Positions 9,555 through 18,936 of a stretch of DNA of 64,000 bases are shown in pieces. The position numbers and the translations under genes are program-made. The stretch's first letter is position 1, and each line of letters opens with the position of its first letter. The notes under the pieces were generated by a model that had not been told where the DNA came from, ran no database searches, and worked only from the letters and a program-made list of their open reading frames with translations. The DNA is from Fulvivirga maritima (GTDB taxonomy: Bacteria > Bacteroidota > Bacteroidia > Cytophagales > Cyclobacteriaceae): contig NZ_CP089980.1 in assembly GCF_021389955.1 (NCBI RefSeq), positions 991,501 through 1,055,500 on the forward strand, in the 5' to 3' direction.

Positions 9555-9892
9555 ATTTATTTTTCTTTATATAATTAACGGGACAAGCAGTGGAGAATTG
9601 TCTGTGTCAGCAGTTACCTTTGCAGTATTTATATGAATTATATTCCGAAAGAATTTTACATACTCGAATTACTATGAGCATCAGCTCAAATGCTGAAGAC
9701 TTTTACAGTTCAGTAGTCAACAAAACCTGATGTAGTGTCTTGTAATCACTTATTACTTGTTGGTTTCTTTAATAGTATCGTTCTGACATGAATGTGCTAA
9801 AGGTGCTCAATCCACTTACGCCGCATAACTGTTCAGCTTAAGCATATGGGCGCATATGAACTTAATAGCTATGGGGCAGGTTATACCAGGAC
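9555..9892. other. Divergent promoter region, methyltransferase / desaturase
   Basis: 338 bp between two divergently transcribed lipid-modification genes. It must contain both promoters. I could not assign clear boxes and see no other feature. Confidence 0.5.
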
Positions 9893-10987
9893 ATGACTAA
9901 GAACCCTAAATTCACAATAGATAAAAACTCTGAATTTTCAGAAAAACTGAAGTTAAGAGTTAACGATTATTTCAAAGTAAATAATCTCAGTAAGCAAGGC
10001 AAAGGAGGCATGATTTTTAAATCTCTATGTATGCTGACCCTTTTTTTTGTACCCTTAATCCTCATTAATACTGGGATTATTACGAGTTCATTATTACTTT
10101 TTGGCTTGTATATTTTGAGTGGCTTAGGAATGGCTGGCATAGGTATGGGGGTTATGCACGATGCTATTCATGGCTCTTTCTCTAAAAAAAAGAAAGTAAA
10201 TCAATGGATGGGCTATACCATGAATTTAATCGGAGCTAATGCCACCGTTTGGAAGATTCAACATAATGTACTACATCATACCTATACTAACATTAGTGAA
10301 TCAGATGACGATATTAATGCCCCTATCTTCCTGCGTTTTTCACCGCACGCTAAGAGGTACTGGATACACCGATTCCAATACATCTATATCTGGCTTTTTT
10401 ACGGCCTATCAACTATCTCATGGATCACTGCCAAGGATTTCGTGAGGACAAGTCGGTATAAGAAAATGGGCTTTTTCCATGGCAAAAAAGAACTGAAACG
10501 GACCATGTTAAAGATAGGTGCGTGGAAACTATTATATTATTCTTATACTCTGATTTTACCATTAATTATGGTACCACTTGCCTGGTGGATAATATTACTG
10601 GCATTTTTGAGTATGCATTTTGTTACCGGCCTGCTTATAAGCATCGTTTTTCAGACCGCTCATGTGATGCCTAATAATGACTATCCGCTTCCCAATAATG
10701 AAGGACTCATTGCCAACAACTGGTCAGTGCACCAATTGGCAACTACTAGCAATTATTCGCCAAGAAGCAAATTCTTTTCATGGCTAATAGGTGGCTTAAA
10801 CTATCAGATTGAACATCATTTATTTCCAAATATCTGCCATATGCATTATCGCAAATTGTCAGGTATTGTAGCCGCAACAGCTAAAGAATATGGCATCCCC
10901 TATCATTCTAAAAAAACTTTTCTATCTGCCATTATTGCTCACATCAAAATGCTAAGAATACTAGGGAAAATGGAATGGAAACTTTAG
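9893..10987 (+). CDS. Membrane fatty-acid desaturase (acyl-CoA/phospholipid, front-end type)
   Basis: 364 residues with all three histidine boxes of the integral-membrane di-iron desaturases: HDAIHGSF near residue 88, HNVLHHTY near 123, and QIEHHLFP near 305. The last is the QxxHH form found in acyl-lipid delta-type desaturases. Four transmembrane segments are visible in two pairs, at about residues 45-90 and 205-255. It introduces a double bond into acyl chains at the inner membrane, using ferredoxin or cytochrome-type electrons. Likely works with the divergent CFA-like methyltransferase in membrane fluidity control. Length is normal. Confidence 0.88.
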   Translation: MTKNPKFTIDKNSEFSEKLKLRVNDYFKVNNLSKQGKGGMIFKSLCMLTLFFVPLILINTGIITSSLLLFGLYILSGLGMAGIGMGVMHDAIHGSFSKKKKVNQWMGYTMNLIGANATVWKIQHNVLHHTYTNISESDDDINAPIFLRFSPHAKRYWIHRFQYIYIWLFYGLSTISWITAKDFVRTSRYKKMGFFHGKKELKRTMLKIGAWKLLYYSYTLILPLIMVPLAWWIILLAFLSMHFVTGLLISIVFQTAHVMPNNDYPLPNNEGLIANNWSVHQLATTSNYSPRSKFFSWLIGGLNYQIEHHLFPNICHMHYRKLSGIVAATAKEYGIPYHSKKTFLSAIIAHIKMLRILGKMEWKL

Positions 10988-11169
10988 ATATTTCCGAAAA
11001 TGAGATGCCGCCAACTCTATCTGTTATCATCTATTGGTGATATATCAGATAATTCCTGTAGTTAATTAAGGTTAATCACAAAGTATTATAGCACAGGCAT
11101 GCTAATCCATTAATCTTAGCATAAGTTAAGTTCTACAATACATTTACTACTCACAACAATTTTAATATA

Positions 11170-12069
11170 ATGATCCTAAAGAAAAATATTCCTATATCTT
11201 ACATCATCAGTGAACTTAAAACCCCTTTGATCTCAGTTACCCTAATTGCTATCGCCTCAGTTATTCTTCCTCTTATTTTTGGTTCATTTTTTTCTGAAAT
11301 ACCCATCAATATTGCTACTACACTAGGCGTGGCTATATCGATACTTCTCTCCTACATGATTAATCAGTCATATGAAAGGTGGTGGGAGGCGCGAAAAATA
11401 TGGGGGGAAATTGTGAATGATAGCAGAACATTAGTTTTACAACTACAGATGTATTTGCATTCTGAAAATAGAGCGATACACACAATGAGTCTGAGACAAA
11501 TAAGTTGGTGCTATTGCTTGGGAAGACATCTAAGAAAAACCGAATCCATGAATACACTAAAACAAGCGCTATCAGAATCTGATTTTGAACATATCAAAAA
11601 CCATTTGAATATACCGTTAAGCATTTTATCTCTGCAAAGTGCAAGTCTTAAAAGGCTATTACAATCTGAAGAGCTTGATAAATTCTCCCAAATTAGAATT
11701 GAAGAGACATTAGCCAGACTGACAGCATCTATGGGAAAATGTGAAAGAATAAAAAACACTGTATTTCCATCTATTTATAGATATGGTCTTCATGCAACCA
11801 TTTATTTGTTTGTGGTTTTTTTATCATTATCAGTGGCCTTTGAACTACAGCATTTTATACTTCAGTTTTTCATCTTGTTGATTGTTTCCGCAGTATTTTT
11901 CTTTTTAGAGAAAGCGGCATTTAGAATGCAGGATCCCTTTGAAAATATTGCTACAGATACACCTATGACCGCCATAGCAGAAACCATTGAAAGTAATATC
12001 ATGGAATTGCTTAATAAAGAAGTAATTTCAGCTGTTAATCAGGAAAATAACAAATTTTATGTTTTATAA
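11170..12069 (+). CDS. Bestrophin family ion channel (UPF0187)
   Basis: 299 residues matching prokaryotic bestrophins. It has an N-terminal hydrophobic pair at ~15-65 that includes the pore-forming LGVAISILLSYMINQSYERW, then WWEARKIWGEIVNDSR, the best-conserved motif of the family. A soluble helical middle follows, and a second hydrophobic pair at ~205-250. The DPFE motif near the C-terminus (MQDPFENIATDTPMT) is also typical. Homologues form pentameric channels for anions or Na+. Monocistronic by position. Confidence 0.85.
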   Translation: MILKKNIPISYIISELKTPLISVTLIAIASVILPLIFGSFFSEIPINIATTLGVAISILLSYMINQSYERWWEARKIWGEIVNDSRTLVLQLQMYLHSENRAIHTMSLRQISWCYCLGRHLRKTESMNTLKQALSESDFEHIKNHLNIPLSILSLQSASLKRLLQSEELDKFSQIRIEETLARLTASMGKCERIKNTVFPSIYRYGLHATIYLFVVFLSLSVAFELQHFILQFFILLIVSAVFFFLEKAAFRMQDPFENIATDTPMTAIAETIESNIMELLNKEVISAVNQENNKFYVL

Positions 12070-12223
12070 AATTTGCATTCAATACGTCTTGATGAGCATC
12101 TGATTTATTCAACCCTTATTAAAAAATTGAAATGTGCCTGTAAAAAATCAAGCCATCACTTTTTCTTTAAATATTGGATTTCAAAGACATCTTAAAAAAA
12201 CAATTACAATAAATGATACCACA

Positions 12224-12412
12224 ATGACTAAAATAACAAGAAGTTGGAGAGAACAGAAGATCATGCTGAAGAGAAGATTCTCAAATTTATGTGATGAAGA
12301 TTTCGAATTTGAAGAATCCCAGAAGGAGTCTATGCTCGACAATCTGGCTCTTAAACTTAACAAAACCAGATTAGAGCTTCAGAAGTTGTTTGCGGAACTT
12401 CAGACTTATTAA
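12224..12412 (+). CDS. CsbD-like small stress protein (62 aa)
   Basis: Starting at ATG 12224 gives a 62-residue protein: SWREQKIMLKRRFSNL, then CDEDFEFEESQKESMLDNLA and KLNKTRLELQKLF. This matches the CsbD-like pattern (W, K-K/R-F, L-x-D-x-D, E-x-L, GKT-like helix) common in Bacteroidetes. A longer frame from GTG 12134 exists, but its first 30 residues are unlike the family. The stop TAA is one base before the start of the isoaspartyl peptidase, suggesting co-transcription. CsbD proteins are general-stress proteins of unknown biochemical role. Confidence 0.6.
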   Translation: MTKITRSWREQKIMLKRRFSNLCDEDFEFEESQKESMLDNLALKLNKTRLELQKLFAELQTY

Positions 12413-12413
12413 T

Positions 12414-13343
12414 ATGACCAATATAGCATTGGCTCTTCATGGTGGAGCAGGAACTATTCTAAAAAAATCCATAACCCCAGAGCAAGAACATTCTTACTTG
12501 GAGGCGATGCAAGGTGCGTTAGATATAGGTTATAAAATACTGGAAAAAGGCAAATCTTCTCTGGATGCAGTGGAAGCAGTAGTTACCTTTCTTGAAGACT
12601 GCCCACTTTTTAATGCCGGGAAAGGTGCTGTATTTACCGCTGCAGGCACTCATGAAATGGATGCTTCTATTATGGAAGGAAAGAACCTTCAGGCCGGTGC
12701 TGTATCGGCTATCTCGGGGATAAAAAACCCTATAAAGCTAGCAAGGTTAGTCATGGAAAAATCAGGACATGTATTTTTGTCAGGTAAGGGTGCTGAAGAA
12801 TTTGCTCGTGAAATGGGCTGCAATTTTGAAGACGCCTCTTATTTTTATGATGAATTTCGCTATAAACAGTGGCAGAGATTAAAAAATACCGACCAGTTTC
12901 AATTGGACCATTCGTCTAATATAGATGAAAAATTCGGCACCGTAGGGGCTGTAGCCTTAGATCAATATGGCAACCTGGCTGCAGCCACCTCTACCGGTGG
13001 CATGACTAATAAGAGATTTGGTCGCATTGGTGATAGTCCAATGATTGGTGCTGGCAACTACGCGAACAATCTCACCTGCGCTGTGTCATGCACCGGTAGT
13101 GGAGAGTTCTTTATTCGTGGTGTTGTGGCCTATGATGTAAGCTGCCTGATGGAGTATAAAAACTTAAGCCTAGCTGCGGCCTGCAAGGAAGTCATTCAAC
13201 ATCGTTTACCTAAAATTGGTGGCGATGGCGGCTTAGTCGCAGTTGATTCTCAAGGAAACACTTCTTTATCTTTTAATACCGAAGGCATGTATCGAGGACA
13301 TAGAAATTCTCAAGGTAAGAACCAAGTATATATATATGCTTGA
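12414..13343 (+). CDS. iaaA: Isoaspartyl peptidase / L-asparaginase (Ntn hydrolase)
   Basis: I choose the ATG at 12414, so the protein begins MTNIALALHGGAGTI, the canonical N-terminus of the family; 309 residues. The precursor self-cleaves before the nucleophile Thr in KFGTVGAVALDQYGN (about residue 174). TSTGGMTNKRFGRIGDSPMI and GTGEFFI-like GSGEFFI segments form the active site. It cleaves beta-aspartyl dipeptides such as beta-Asp-Arg. The next genes encode cyanophycinase and cyanophycin synthetase, so its physiological job is very likely the final step of cyanophycin breakdown (beta-Asp-Arg to Asp plus Arg). No signal peptide. Confidence 0.9.
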   Translation: MTNIALALHGGAGTILKKSITPEQEHSYLEAMQGALDIGYKILEKGKSSLDAVEAVVTFLEDCPLFNAGKGAVFTAAGTHEMDASIMEGKNLQAGAVSAISGIKNPIKLARLVMEKSGHVFLSGKGAEEFAREMGCNFEDASYFYDEFRYKQWQRLKNTDQFQLDHSSNIDEKFGTVGAVALDQYGNLAAATSTGGMTNKRFGRIGDSPMIGAGNYANNLTCAVSCTGSGEFFIRGVVAYDVSCLMEYKNLSLAAACKEVIQHRLPKIGGDGGLVAVDSQGNTSLSFNTEGMYRGHRNSQGKNQVYIYA

Positions 13344-13346
13344 TAG

Positions 13347-14192
13347 TTAGAAGATCGAACCATGGATGGAGATAACTGATATTTTTTCGTCTTCTACCCT
13401 AAACTGATCTCCATTAGCCAAAATATGGGTTTTGAGATTTGAGAGCGAAATAGGCGTTCCATTCTCTAAATGTCCATGCGCATTATGTGTTAACTCACTG
13501 GCATCTAGCACCACCACCATACCGGAACCAATTACTTTGAAGTGGTCATTTTTAATGACAAGGCCTGTATCTTCAGCCAGCCCAATCCCTATTAATTTGG
13601 GGTGTATAGCAATAGCTTCTGCCAATCGCCCAAACCTCCCTCTTCTTATAAAATGTGTATCAATAACAAGTTCAGGCATAAATCCTAGCCCTTTACTCAT
13701 TAAAACGGCACCTTTAATAATGGCTTCTTTAATACTCCCACCAGCAATCATTTGATGAGACATAGCCATAGCGCCAGCACTGGTACCAGCTATCACAAAT
13801 TTCTCTTCTCTCAGTTTCTTCATTAGCAATGCATGTAACTCAGTACCACCAATGATATCAGCAATTCTGGACTGATCCCCTCCAGAAAACATGACACAAT
13901 GTGAGTCTTGGAACTGCTTTAACGTTTCCTGATCATTACACTGATCTCGGTCGACAATATTAGAAACGGAAACATTAGTACATCCTAGTTCTTTAAAAGC
14001 ATTCAGATAATTAGCTCCAACCTTTCTGGGAATGCTTGACGCCGTGGGTATGACTATAATTTTACAGTCCGGTCCGCCACATTCCTTAACTACATTAGCA
14101 AGTATACCCTCCTCAATAAAATCGAGTCCTGTCTTCTCACTCTTTCCTTTTGCTTCACTCCCACCTACTGGTATTAATATTCCTTTCAACAC
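13347..14192 (-). CDS. cphB: Cyanophycinase (S51 peptidase)
   Basis: 281 residues. It opens with GILIPVGGSEAKG, has FSGGDQSRI, and the nucleophile motif GTSAGAMAMS with Ser near residue 138, then GLGFMPELVIDTHFIRRGR and GIGLAEDTGLVI, all signatures of cyanophycinase. It hydrolyses cyanophycin exolytically to beta-Asp-Arg dipeptides in the cytoplasm. It converges on the isoaspartyl peptidase with 3 bp between the stops and is divergent from cyanophycin synthetase (116 bp between starts), so breakdown and synthesis can be controlled in opposition from one intergenic region. Confidence 0.92.
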   Translation of the reverse strand: MLKGILIPVGGSEAKGKSEKTGLDFIEEGILANVVKECGGPDCKIIVIPTASSIPRKVGANYLNAFKELGCTNVSVSNIVDRDQCNDQETLKQFQDSHCVMFSGGDQSRIADIIGGTELHALLMKKLREEKFVIAGTSAGAMAMSHQMIAGGSIKEAIIKGAVLMSKGLGFMPELVIDTHFIRRGRFGRLAEAIAIHPKLIGIGLAEDTGLVIKNDHFKVIGSGMVVVLDASELTHNAHGHLENGTPISLSNLKTHILANGDQFRVEDEKISVISIHGSIF

Positions 14193-14308
14193 TTACTTTG
14201 TAATTTTTTAATATATTATATATACTATAACAAAAGTGGCCATTATTTCTATTAAAAAAGCTACATTTATATAAAATAATAACCCGCCTGCTTACTAATC
14301 CCATCTAA

Positions 14309-16939
14309 ATGATTATAAGAGAAATACATGCCCTTCGGGGTCCCAATTATTGGTCTGTAAACAGGCATAAGTTAATAGTGATGGTATTAGACATTGGTGA
14401 TATGGAACAGAGACCTACCAATACTATTGATGGTTTTTATGAAAGAATAAAAGAAAAGCTACCTACTCTGCACGAACATACCTGCTCTGAAGGGTGCCCT
14501 GGAGGATTTTTCATGAGGGTTGAAGCTGGGACATGGATCGGTCATGTGATTGAACACATAGCACTGGAAATCCAAACCTTAGCAGGAATGGATACTGGCT
14601 TCGGTAGAACTCGCGGTTATGGAGAGGAAGGAGTTTACAATGTGGTTTTCTCTTACATGGAAGAAGAAGTGGGCTTATATGCGGCCAAAGCTTCCGTTAA
14701 GCTTGCCATGGCCCTGGTAGAAGACATGCCTTACGATCTGGAAGCAGATATTCAAGCAATGAGGCAAATAAGAGAAAGAGTAAGACTTGGGCCGAGTACT
14801 GGTTCTATTATAGAAGAAGCTGAAGTCAGAAATATTCCATGGATGCGCTTAAATCAGAATTCACTGTGCCAATTGGGTTATGGTGTGAACCAGAAAAGAA
14901 TTCAGGCTACGGTGACCAGCCAAACCAGTAACATTGGGGTGGAAATCGCTTGCGATAAAGAGGATACCAAATTTCTATTGGAGAAGTCGGAAATCCCTGT
15001 TCCCAAGGGAGAAATTATAAGAACAGAAGAGGAATTAAAAGCGGCAGTTGAATATATTGGTTATCCACTGGTAATTAAACCAGTAAGTGGCAACCATGGC
15101 AGAGGAATTACTACAAATATTCAAACCTGGAATGATGCAGTGGACGGTTTTGCAGCTGCAAAGTTAATTTCTAATGCTATTATCATTGAAAGATATTTAG
15201 AAGGTGAAGATTATCGTTTATTGGTTATTAATTATAAGCTGGTAGCAGCATCCAGACGCACTGCAGCGCATATTATTGGTGATGGGAAATCAACTATCCA
15301 AGGGCTTATAGATTTGACAAACCAAGATCCTAAGCGTGGTTATGGACATGAAAAAGTACTTACTCTTATTGAGATAAACGATATGACCTTGAATATTTTA
15401 GAAGAAAAGGGACTTACCCCTCTTTCTGTACTAAAAGAAGGCGAGGCACTCAAGCTTAAAGATACTGCTAATCTAAGTACAGGAGGCACGGCTGAAGATG
15501 TAACTGACCTGGTACATCCTTATAATATTTTTATGGCAGAGCGTATAGCCAAAATTATTGACCTGGATATCTGTGGTATAGATATTATAACTACAGATAT
15601 TGGTCAGCCTCTCCCTGAAACTGGAGGCGCTGTTTTGGAAGTGAACGCAGGTCCGGGATTTAGAATGCACCTGGCTCCCACTAAAGGATTACCAAGAAAT
15701 GTAGCCGGCCATGTGTTGGACATGCTTTATCCACCTGGTTCTTCATCGCGAATTCCTATAATAGCCGTGGCTGGCACCAATGGAAAAACTACAACTACCC
15801 GCCTTATTGCACATATGGCTAGAATGAAGGGCTACAAGGTAGGTTATACCACTACTGACGGCGTGTATATCCAAAACAGGCTGATGATGGCTGGGGATTG
15901 CACCGGACCTGCCAGTGCAGAATTTGTACTTAAAGATCCTACGGTAGATTTTGCTGTGTTAGAATCAGCAAGAGGTGGCTTGTTAAGAGCGGGTTTAGGA
16001 TTTAAAAATTGCGATATTGGTATCGTCACAAATGTTGCCGCTGATCACCTGGGCTTAAAAGGCATCCAAACAATAGAGCAGCTGGCCAGGGTAAAAAGTG
16101 TTATACCTGATACGGTATTTCCTCATGGCTATGCCATACTAAATGCAGACGATGATTTAGTATATGAAATGCGAAAAAGTGTAAAATCTAATGTCGCCTT
16201 ATTTTCTTTGAATGAGCATAATGAAAGAATCCTCCAACACGGAAAAGCTGGAGGTTTGTCAGCGATTTATGAAAACGGATATATCACTATCTGTAAAGGA
16301 GAATGGAAAATGCGAGTTTCTAAAGCTATAAATGTGCCCCTGACATTTGAAGGTAAAGCGGTTTTTATGATACAAAATTTGCTTCCTGCGGTACTTGCCG
16401 CCTATATTCGAAATTTTTCTATAGAAGATATTAAGCTTGCCATAGAGTCGTTTATTCCATCACCTGCGCTTACACCCGGAAGACTCAACATGTTCAGATT
16501 CAAGCACTTTGATGTATTAGTGGATTATGCCCATAATCCAGCAGGGCTACTGGCTCTAAAACAAATGATCGATAAAATGGAAGGCTATCCAAAAATTGGC
16601 ATCATTGCAGGAATTGGTGATAGAAGAGTAGAAGACAACATGGAAATAGGTGCAGTAGCAGCCAGCATGTTTGATAAGATCATTATTAGGCAAGATAAAA
16701 ACCTGAGGGGTAAAACGGGAGAAGAAATTATTGAAATGGTTTATGATGGGATAAAAAGTGTAGAACCTAATAAGCCGGTATCCATGATTAGCTCAGAAAA
16801 AGAAGCCATAACCAGCGCTATAAAAAATGCGGAGGAAGGCTCCCTTCTGGTCTTGTGTAGCGATGCGGTTCAAGATGCGTTACAACTTATTATGGAATTT
16901 AAAGAAGCTGAAGCAAAAAGACTCTATGACTTTGGATAA
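14309..16939 (+). CDS. cphA: Cyanophycin synthetase
   Basis: 876 residues, the usual length for CphA1. An N-terminal domain (1-160) is followed by an ATP-grasp ligase at about 215-470 (VIKPVSGNHGRGITTNI near 258, EVNAGPGFRMHLAP near 445) that adds Asp to the backbone. A Mur-ligase-like domain comes next, with P-loop AGTNGKTTTTRLI near 487 and DYAHNPAGLLAL near 740, that adds Arg side chains. The product is the nitrogen/carbon storage polymer poly-Asp-Arg, as cytoplasmic granules. Polymer synthesis and both degradation enzymes are adjacent, so the module is complete. Confidence 0.95.
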   Translation: MIIREIHALRGPNYWSVNRHKLIVMVLDIGDMEQRPTNTIDGFYERIKEKLPTLHEHTCSEGCPGGFFMRVEAGTWIGHVIEHIALEIQTLAGMDTGFGRTRGYGEEGVYNVVFSYMEEEVGLYAAKASVKLAMALVEDMPYDLEADIQAMRQIRERVRLGPSTGSIIEEAEVRNIPWMRLNQNSLCQLGYGVNQKRIQATVTSQTSNIGVEIACDKEDTKFLLEKSEIPVPKGEIIRTEEELKAAVEYIGYPLVIKPVSGNHGRGITTNIQTWNDAVDGFAAAKLISNAIIIERYLEGEDYRLLVINYKLVAASRRTAAHIIGDGKSTIQGLIDLTNQDPKRGYGHEKVLTLIEINDMTLNILEEKGLTPLSVLKEGEALKLKDTANLSTGGTAEDVTDLVHPYNIFMAERIAKIIDLDICGIDIITTDIGQPLPETGGAVLEVNAGPGFRMHLAPTKGLPRNVAGHVLDMLYPPGSSSRIPIIAVAGTNGKTTTTRLIAHMARMKGYKVGYTTTDGVYIQNRLMMAGDCTGPASAEFVLKDPTVDFAVLESARGGLLRAGLGFKNCDIGIVTNVAADHLGLKGIQTIEQLARVKSVIPDTVFPHGYAILNADDDLVYEMRKSVKSNVALFSLNEHNERILQHGKAGGLSAIYENGYITICKGEWKMRVSKAINVPLTFEGKAVFMIQNLLPAVLAAYIRNFSIEDIKLAIESFIPSPALTPGRLNMFRFKHFDVLVDYAHNPAGLLALKQMIDKMEGYPKIGIIAGIGDRRVEDNMEIGAVAASMFDKIIIRQDKNLRGKTGEEIIEMVYDGIKSVEPNKPVSMISSEKEAITSAIKNAEEGSLLVLCSDAVQDALQLIMEFKEAEAKRLYDFG

Positions 16940-17393
16940 AGTAACCCATAATCCATGTTATAAACATTTTAAAAAGGCACATTATCATCAGCAACATAGC
17001 ATACATACTCCTCCTAAATTTGCTAAATTATTTGCAGGCATAAAAACAGCTGCAATTAGTCTATAAAATACTAGACACCCCTATTTTCCTGTACACACCT
17101 GTGATCTATATAACTCTTCAATATTAGTCTGTAAGTAATACTGGCTAAAATAAGCTCTACTTTGTAGAGGTCTTGAAAATTATATCGAATACTTCCTCTG
17201 CATTAAAAAACTGAATAGTGCCTATAGAAGTATTTGGGCAAATAATGAGCATTACGCCATGTAGGCAGTCACTAATTCAGCCACGTATCAAACGTTTACG
17301 AAGTATAGAAAAAGACTAGACAATGAAGCTCTTGTACCATACAGTATAGCACCCATGAGCTTAATGAAATCAACTTAATAAAAAACAGAATCT
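16940..17393. other. Intergenic stretch, no gene seen
   Basis: About 450 bp between cyanophycin synthetase and the truncated secreted-protein gene. No convincing frame, hairpin or repeat was found. It marks the transition from conserved chromosome to the IS-rich accessory region. Confidence 0.5.
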
Positions 17394-17543
17394 ATGAAAA
17401 ATTCAACATTAATATTATCATTAGCAATTTGCATGCTTGGCAGCTTTTGCAGTTATGCTCAAGTAGTCAATAGTGATGCCCAGGTACTCGATAGTGATAA
17501 CTACCCCAATTATAGAGATCGTAAGAATTATGATAAGCCCATT
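17394..17543 (+). pseudogene. 5' fragment of a secreted-protein gene cut by an IS3-family element
   Basis: ATG at 17394 opens a signal peptide (MKNSTLILSLAICMLGSF, then CSYAQ) and about 27 mature residues rich in Asp, Asn and Tyr. After exactly 50 codons the frame runs into the terminal inverted repeat of the IS and stops ten codons later. The downstream half is not found on the other side of the IS, where an unrelated IS256-type remnant lies. The 3' part was therefore lost by IS-associated deletion. Original function unknown. Confidence 0.55.
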
Positions 17544-17607
17544 TGTAAGCACCCCCAAATTAGGACTGTGTAAATGTATAGATTTCTAACAATTATTATT
17601 ATTGAAA

Positions 17608-18475
17608 TCAGGTGTTAATTGTGGGTAACTCGATAGAGTTATCCACTGTTAACGCCCTCTGTGCATACAGCACCGGACTCAAGTCATTCAGACTTTCATG
17701 AGGCCTGAAAAAGTTATAGTCATTCATCCACTTTTCAGTAGCTTCACGCACTTCATTTATATCATCAAAAAGATACACATCCAATACATTTCTTCTGAAG
17801 GTGCCATTCAGCCTTTCTATGTAGGCATTTTGAGTGGGCTTACCTGGTTGTATATAAATGAAGTCGATTTCGTGCATTTGGCTCCATTCCTTAGTTAATG
17901 TTGCAATAAATTCAGGGCCATTATCCATCCTGATCCGCTCAGGTTTGCCTCGACGTTTAATTAAATGGTTTAAAACCCATACTATTTTATTGCTCTTAAG
18001 AGAATAGTCAATCTCTATATGTAGCGCTTCCCTGTTAAAATCATCCATTACATTGAAAGATCGAAACTTTCTGCCGTTAAATAGAGCATCCCTCATAAAG
18101 TCAATAGACCAGGTATGATTGATTACAGGCGGTATTTCCAAAGGCTCTTTCACTCTTGCGGGCAGTCTTTTTTTTTGTCTTTCTACGCATACTTAATCCC
18201 ATGGATTTATAGACTCTATGTACTTTCTTATGATTCCATTGATGCCCCTCATTGCGAAGTCGCCTGAAAGCTTTCCAAAAACCTTCTCTGGGAAACTGCT
18301 CTGCTTTTTCTTTTAAAGCAGCCATAATAGGCTCATCATTTTTAATAGATGAATAATAATAGACGGATTTGGCAAGATTTAAAACCCGGCACGCCCTGCT
18401 GATGCTGATCGCGTAATTAAATTCCCTTTTTATTTCCGTAACTAGCTGCTTTTTCTGGCAGGGCTTTAAAGCTTT
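17608..18475 (-). pseudogene. IS3-family transposase OrfB, frameshifted
   Basis: The integrase-core half of the transposase. The upstream frame gives the N-terminal part (EGFWKAFRRLRNEGHQWNHK, then [15 protein letters not shown]). The downstream frame gives the rve domain with [22 protein letters not shown] and the final catalytic Glu in [13 protein letters not shown]. The two frames are joined in a run of nine A on the coding strand (complement of 18168-18176). Removing one A restores [20 protein letters not shown], the natural sequence, so one base is surplus. All three DDE residues are present, so only the frameshift inactivates it. Confidence 0.8.
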
Positions 18476-18732
18476 TTTTCGATGATCTCTTTAGCAAGCT
18501 TAAGGTCAAGGGCTAATTCCGCATACATGTGTTTGAGCCTGCGATTTTCCTCTTCAAGCTCTTTTAGCTTCCGTAACTCTGAAGCATCCATACCTCCAAA
18601 TCGCTGGCGCCACTTGTAGAAGGCTGCCTGACTAACACCATGCTCACGGCTGATCTCAGCCGCGGTCTTACCTGCATCAAATTCCTTCAAGATGCTGGCA
18701 ATCTGTTGGGGTGAAAATTTCTTTCGTTTCAT
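18466..18732 (-). CDS. IS3-family transposase OrfA
   Basis: 88 residues: a helix-turn-helix (FSPQQIASILKEFDAGKTAA, then EISREHGVSQAAFYKWRQRF), followed by a leucine-zipper-like region ending in ALDLKLAKEIIEKKL. This is the typical OrfA of the IS407-like IS3 group. Near the end the codons GAA AAA AAG form an A_AAA_AAG slippery heptamer, the expected -1 frameshift site for making OrfAB. Confidence 0.88.
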   Translation of the reverse strand: MKRKKFSPQQIASILKEFDAGKTAAEISREHGVSQAAFYKWRQRFGGMDASELRKLKELEEENRRLKHMYAELALDLKLAKEIIEKKL

Positions 18733-18799
18733 AGTGAACAGTTTAAATTTAATTAAATTTTTCTACTTTTAAACTGTCCTATTTTTAGGGGTCCTTACA

Positions 18800-18936
18800 A
18801 AATAGAGATTCTCCTTTTAAAAATTGTTTAAGTGCTTTTTCCTTTAATTCTTCTTTCTCTTGTTTGTTCATTGCTCTTTAGTCTAAACATTATTTCTTTA
18901 TATCCAAAGTTTAGACAGAGATGAATTGACAGTCTC
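18800..18936 (-). mobile_element. Remnant of an IS256-like element (5' end only)
   Basis: The minus strand reads from an end-like sequence GGAGACTGTCAATTC near 18936 into an ATG at 18871 that encodes MNKQEKEELKEKALKQFLKG, then ESLF. That is the usual start of Bacteroidetes IS256-family transposases, recalled from the family. The frame is cut by the right end of the IS3 element at 18799. Only ~24 codons survive. The other boundary coincides exactly with the point where homology of the neighbouring IS-end remnant stops, so this element inserted into that one. Confidence 0.5.

Larger units (their letters stand above)
17544..18799 (-). mobile_element. IS3-family element (IS407-like group)
   Basis: About 1256 bp bounded by imperfect terminal inverted repeats. 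The left end reads TGTAAGCACCCCCAAATT and the right end, read inward, TGTAAGGACCCCTAAAAAT; both continue with AGGAC and GT. It encodes orfA and orfB on the minus strand. No target-site duplication is visible (CATT left, AAAT right), and the two flanks belong to different interrupted sequences. The element was therefore involved in a deletion or recombination after insertion. orfB carries a frameshift, so it is probably inactive unless slippage restores it. Confidence 0.85.
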
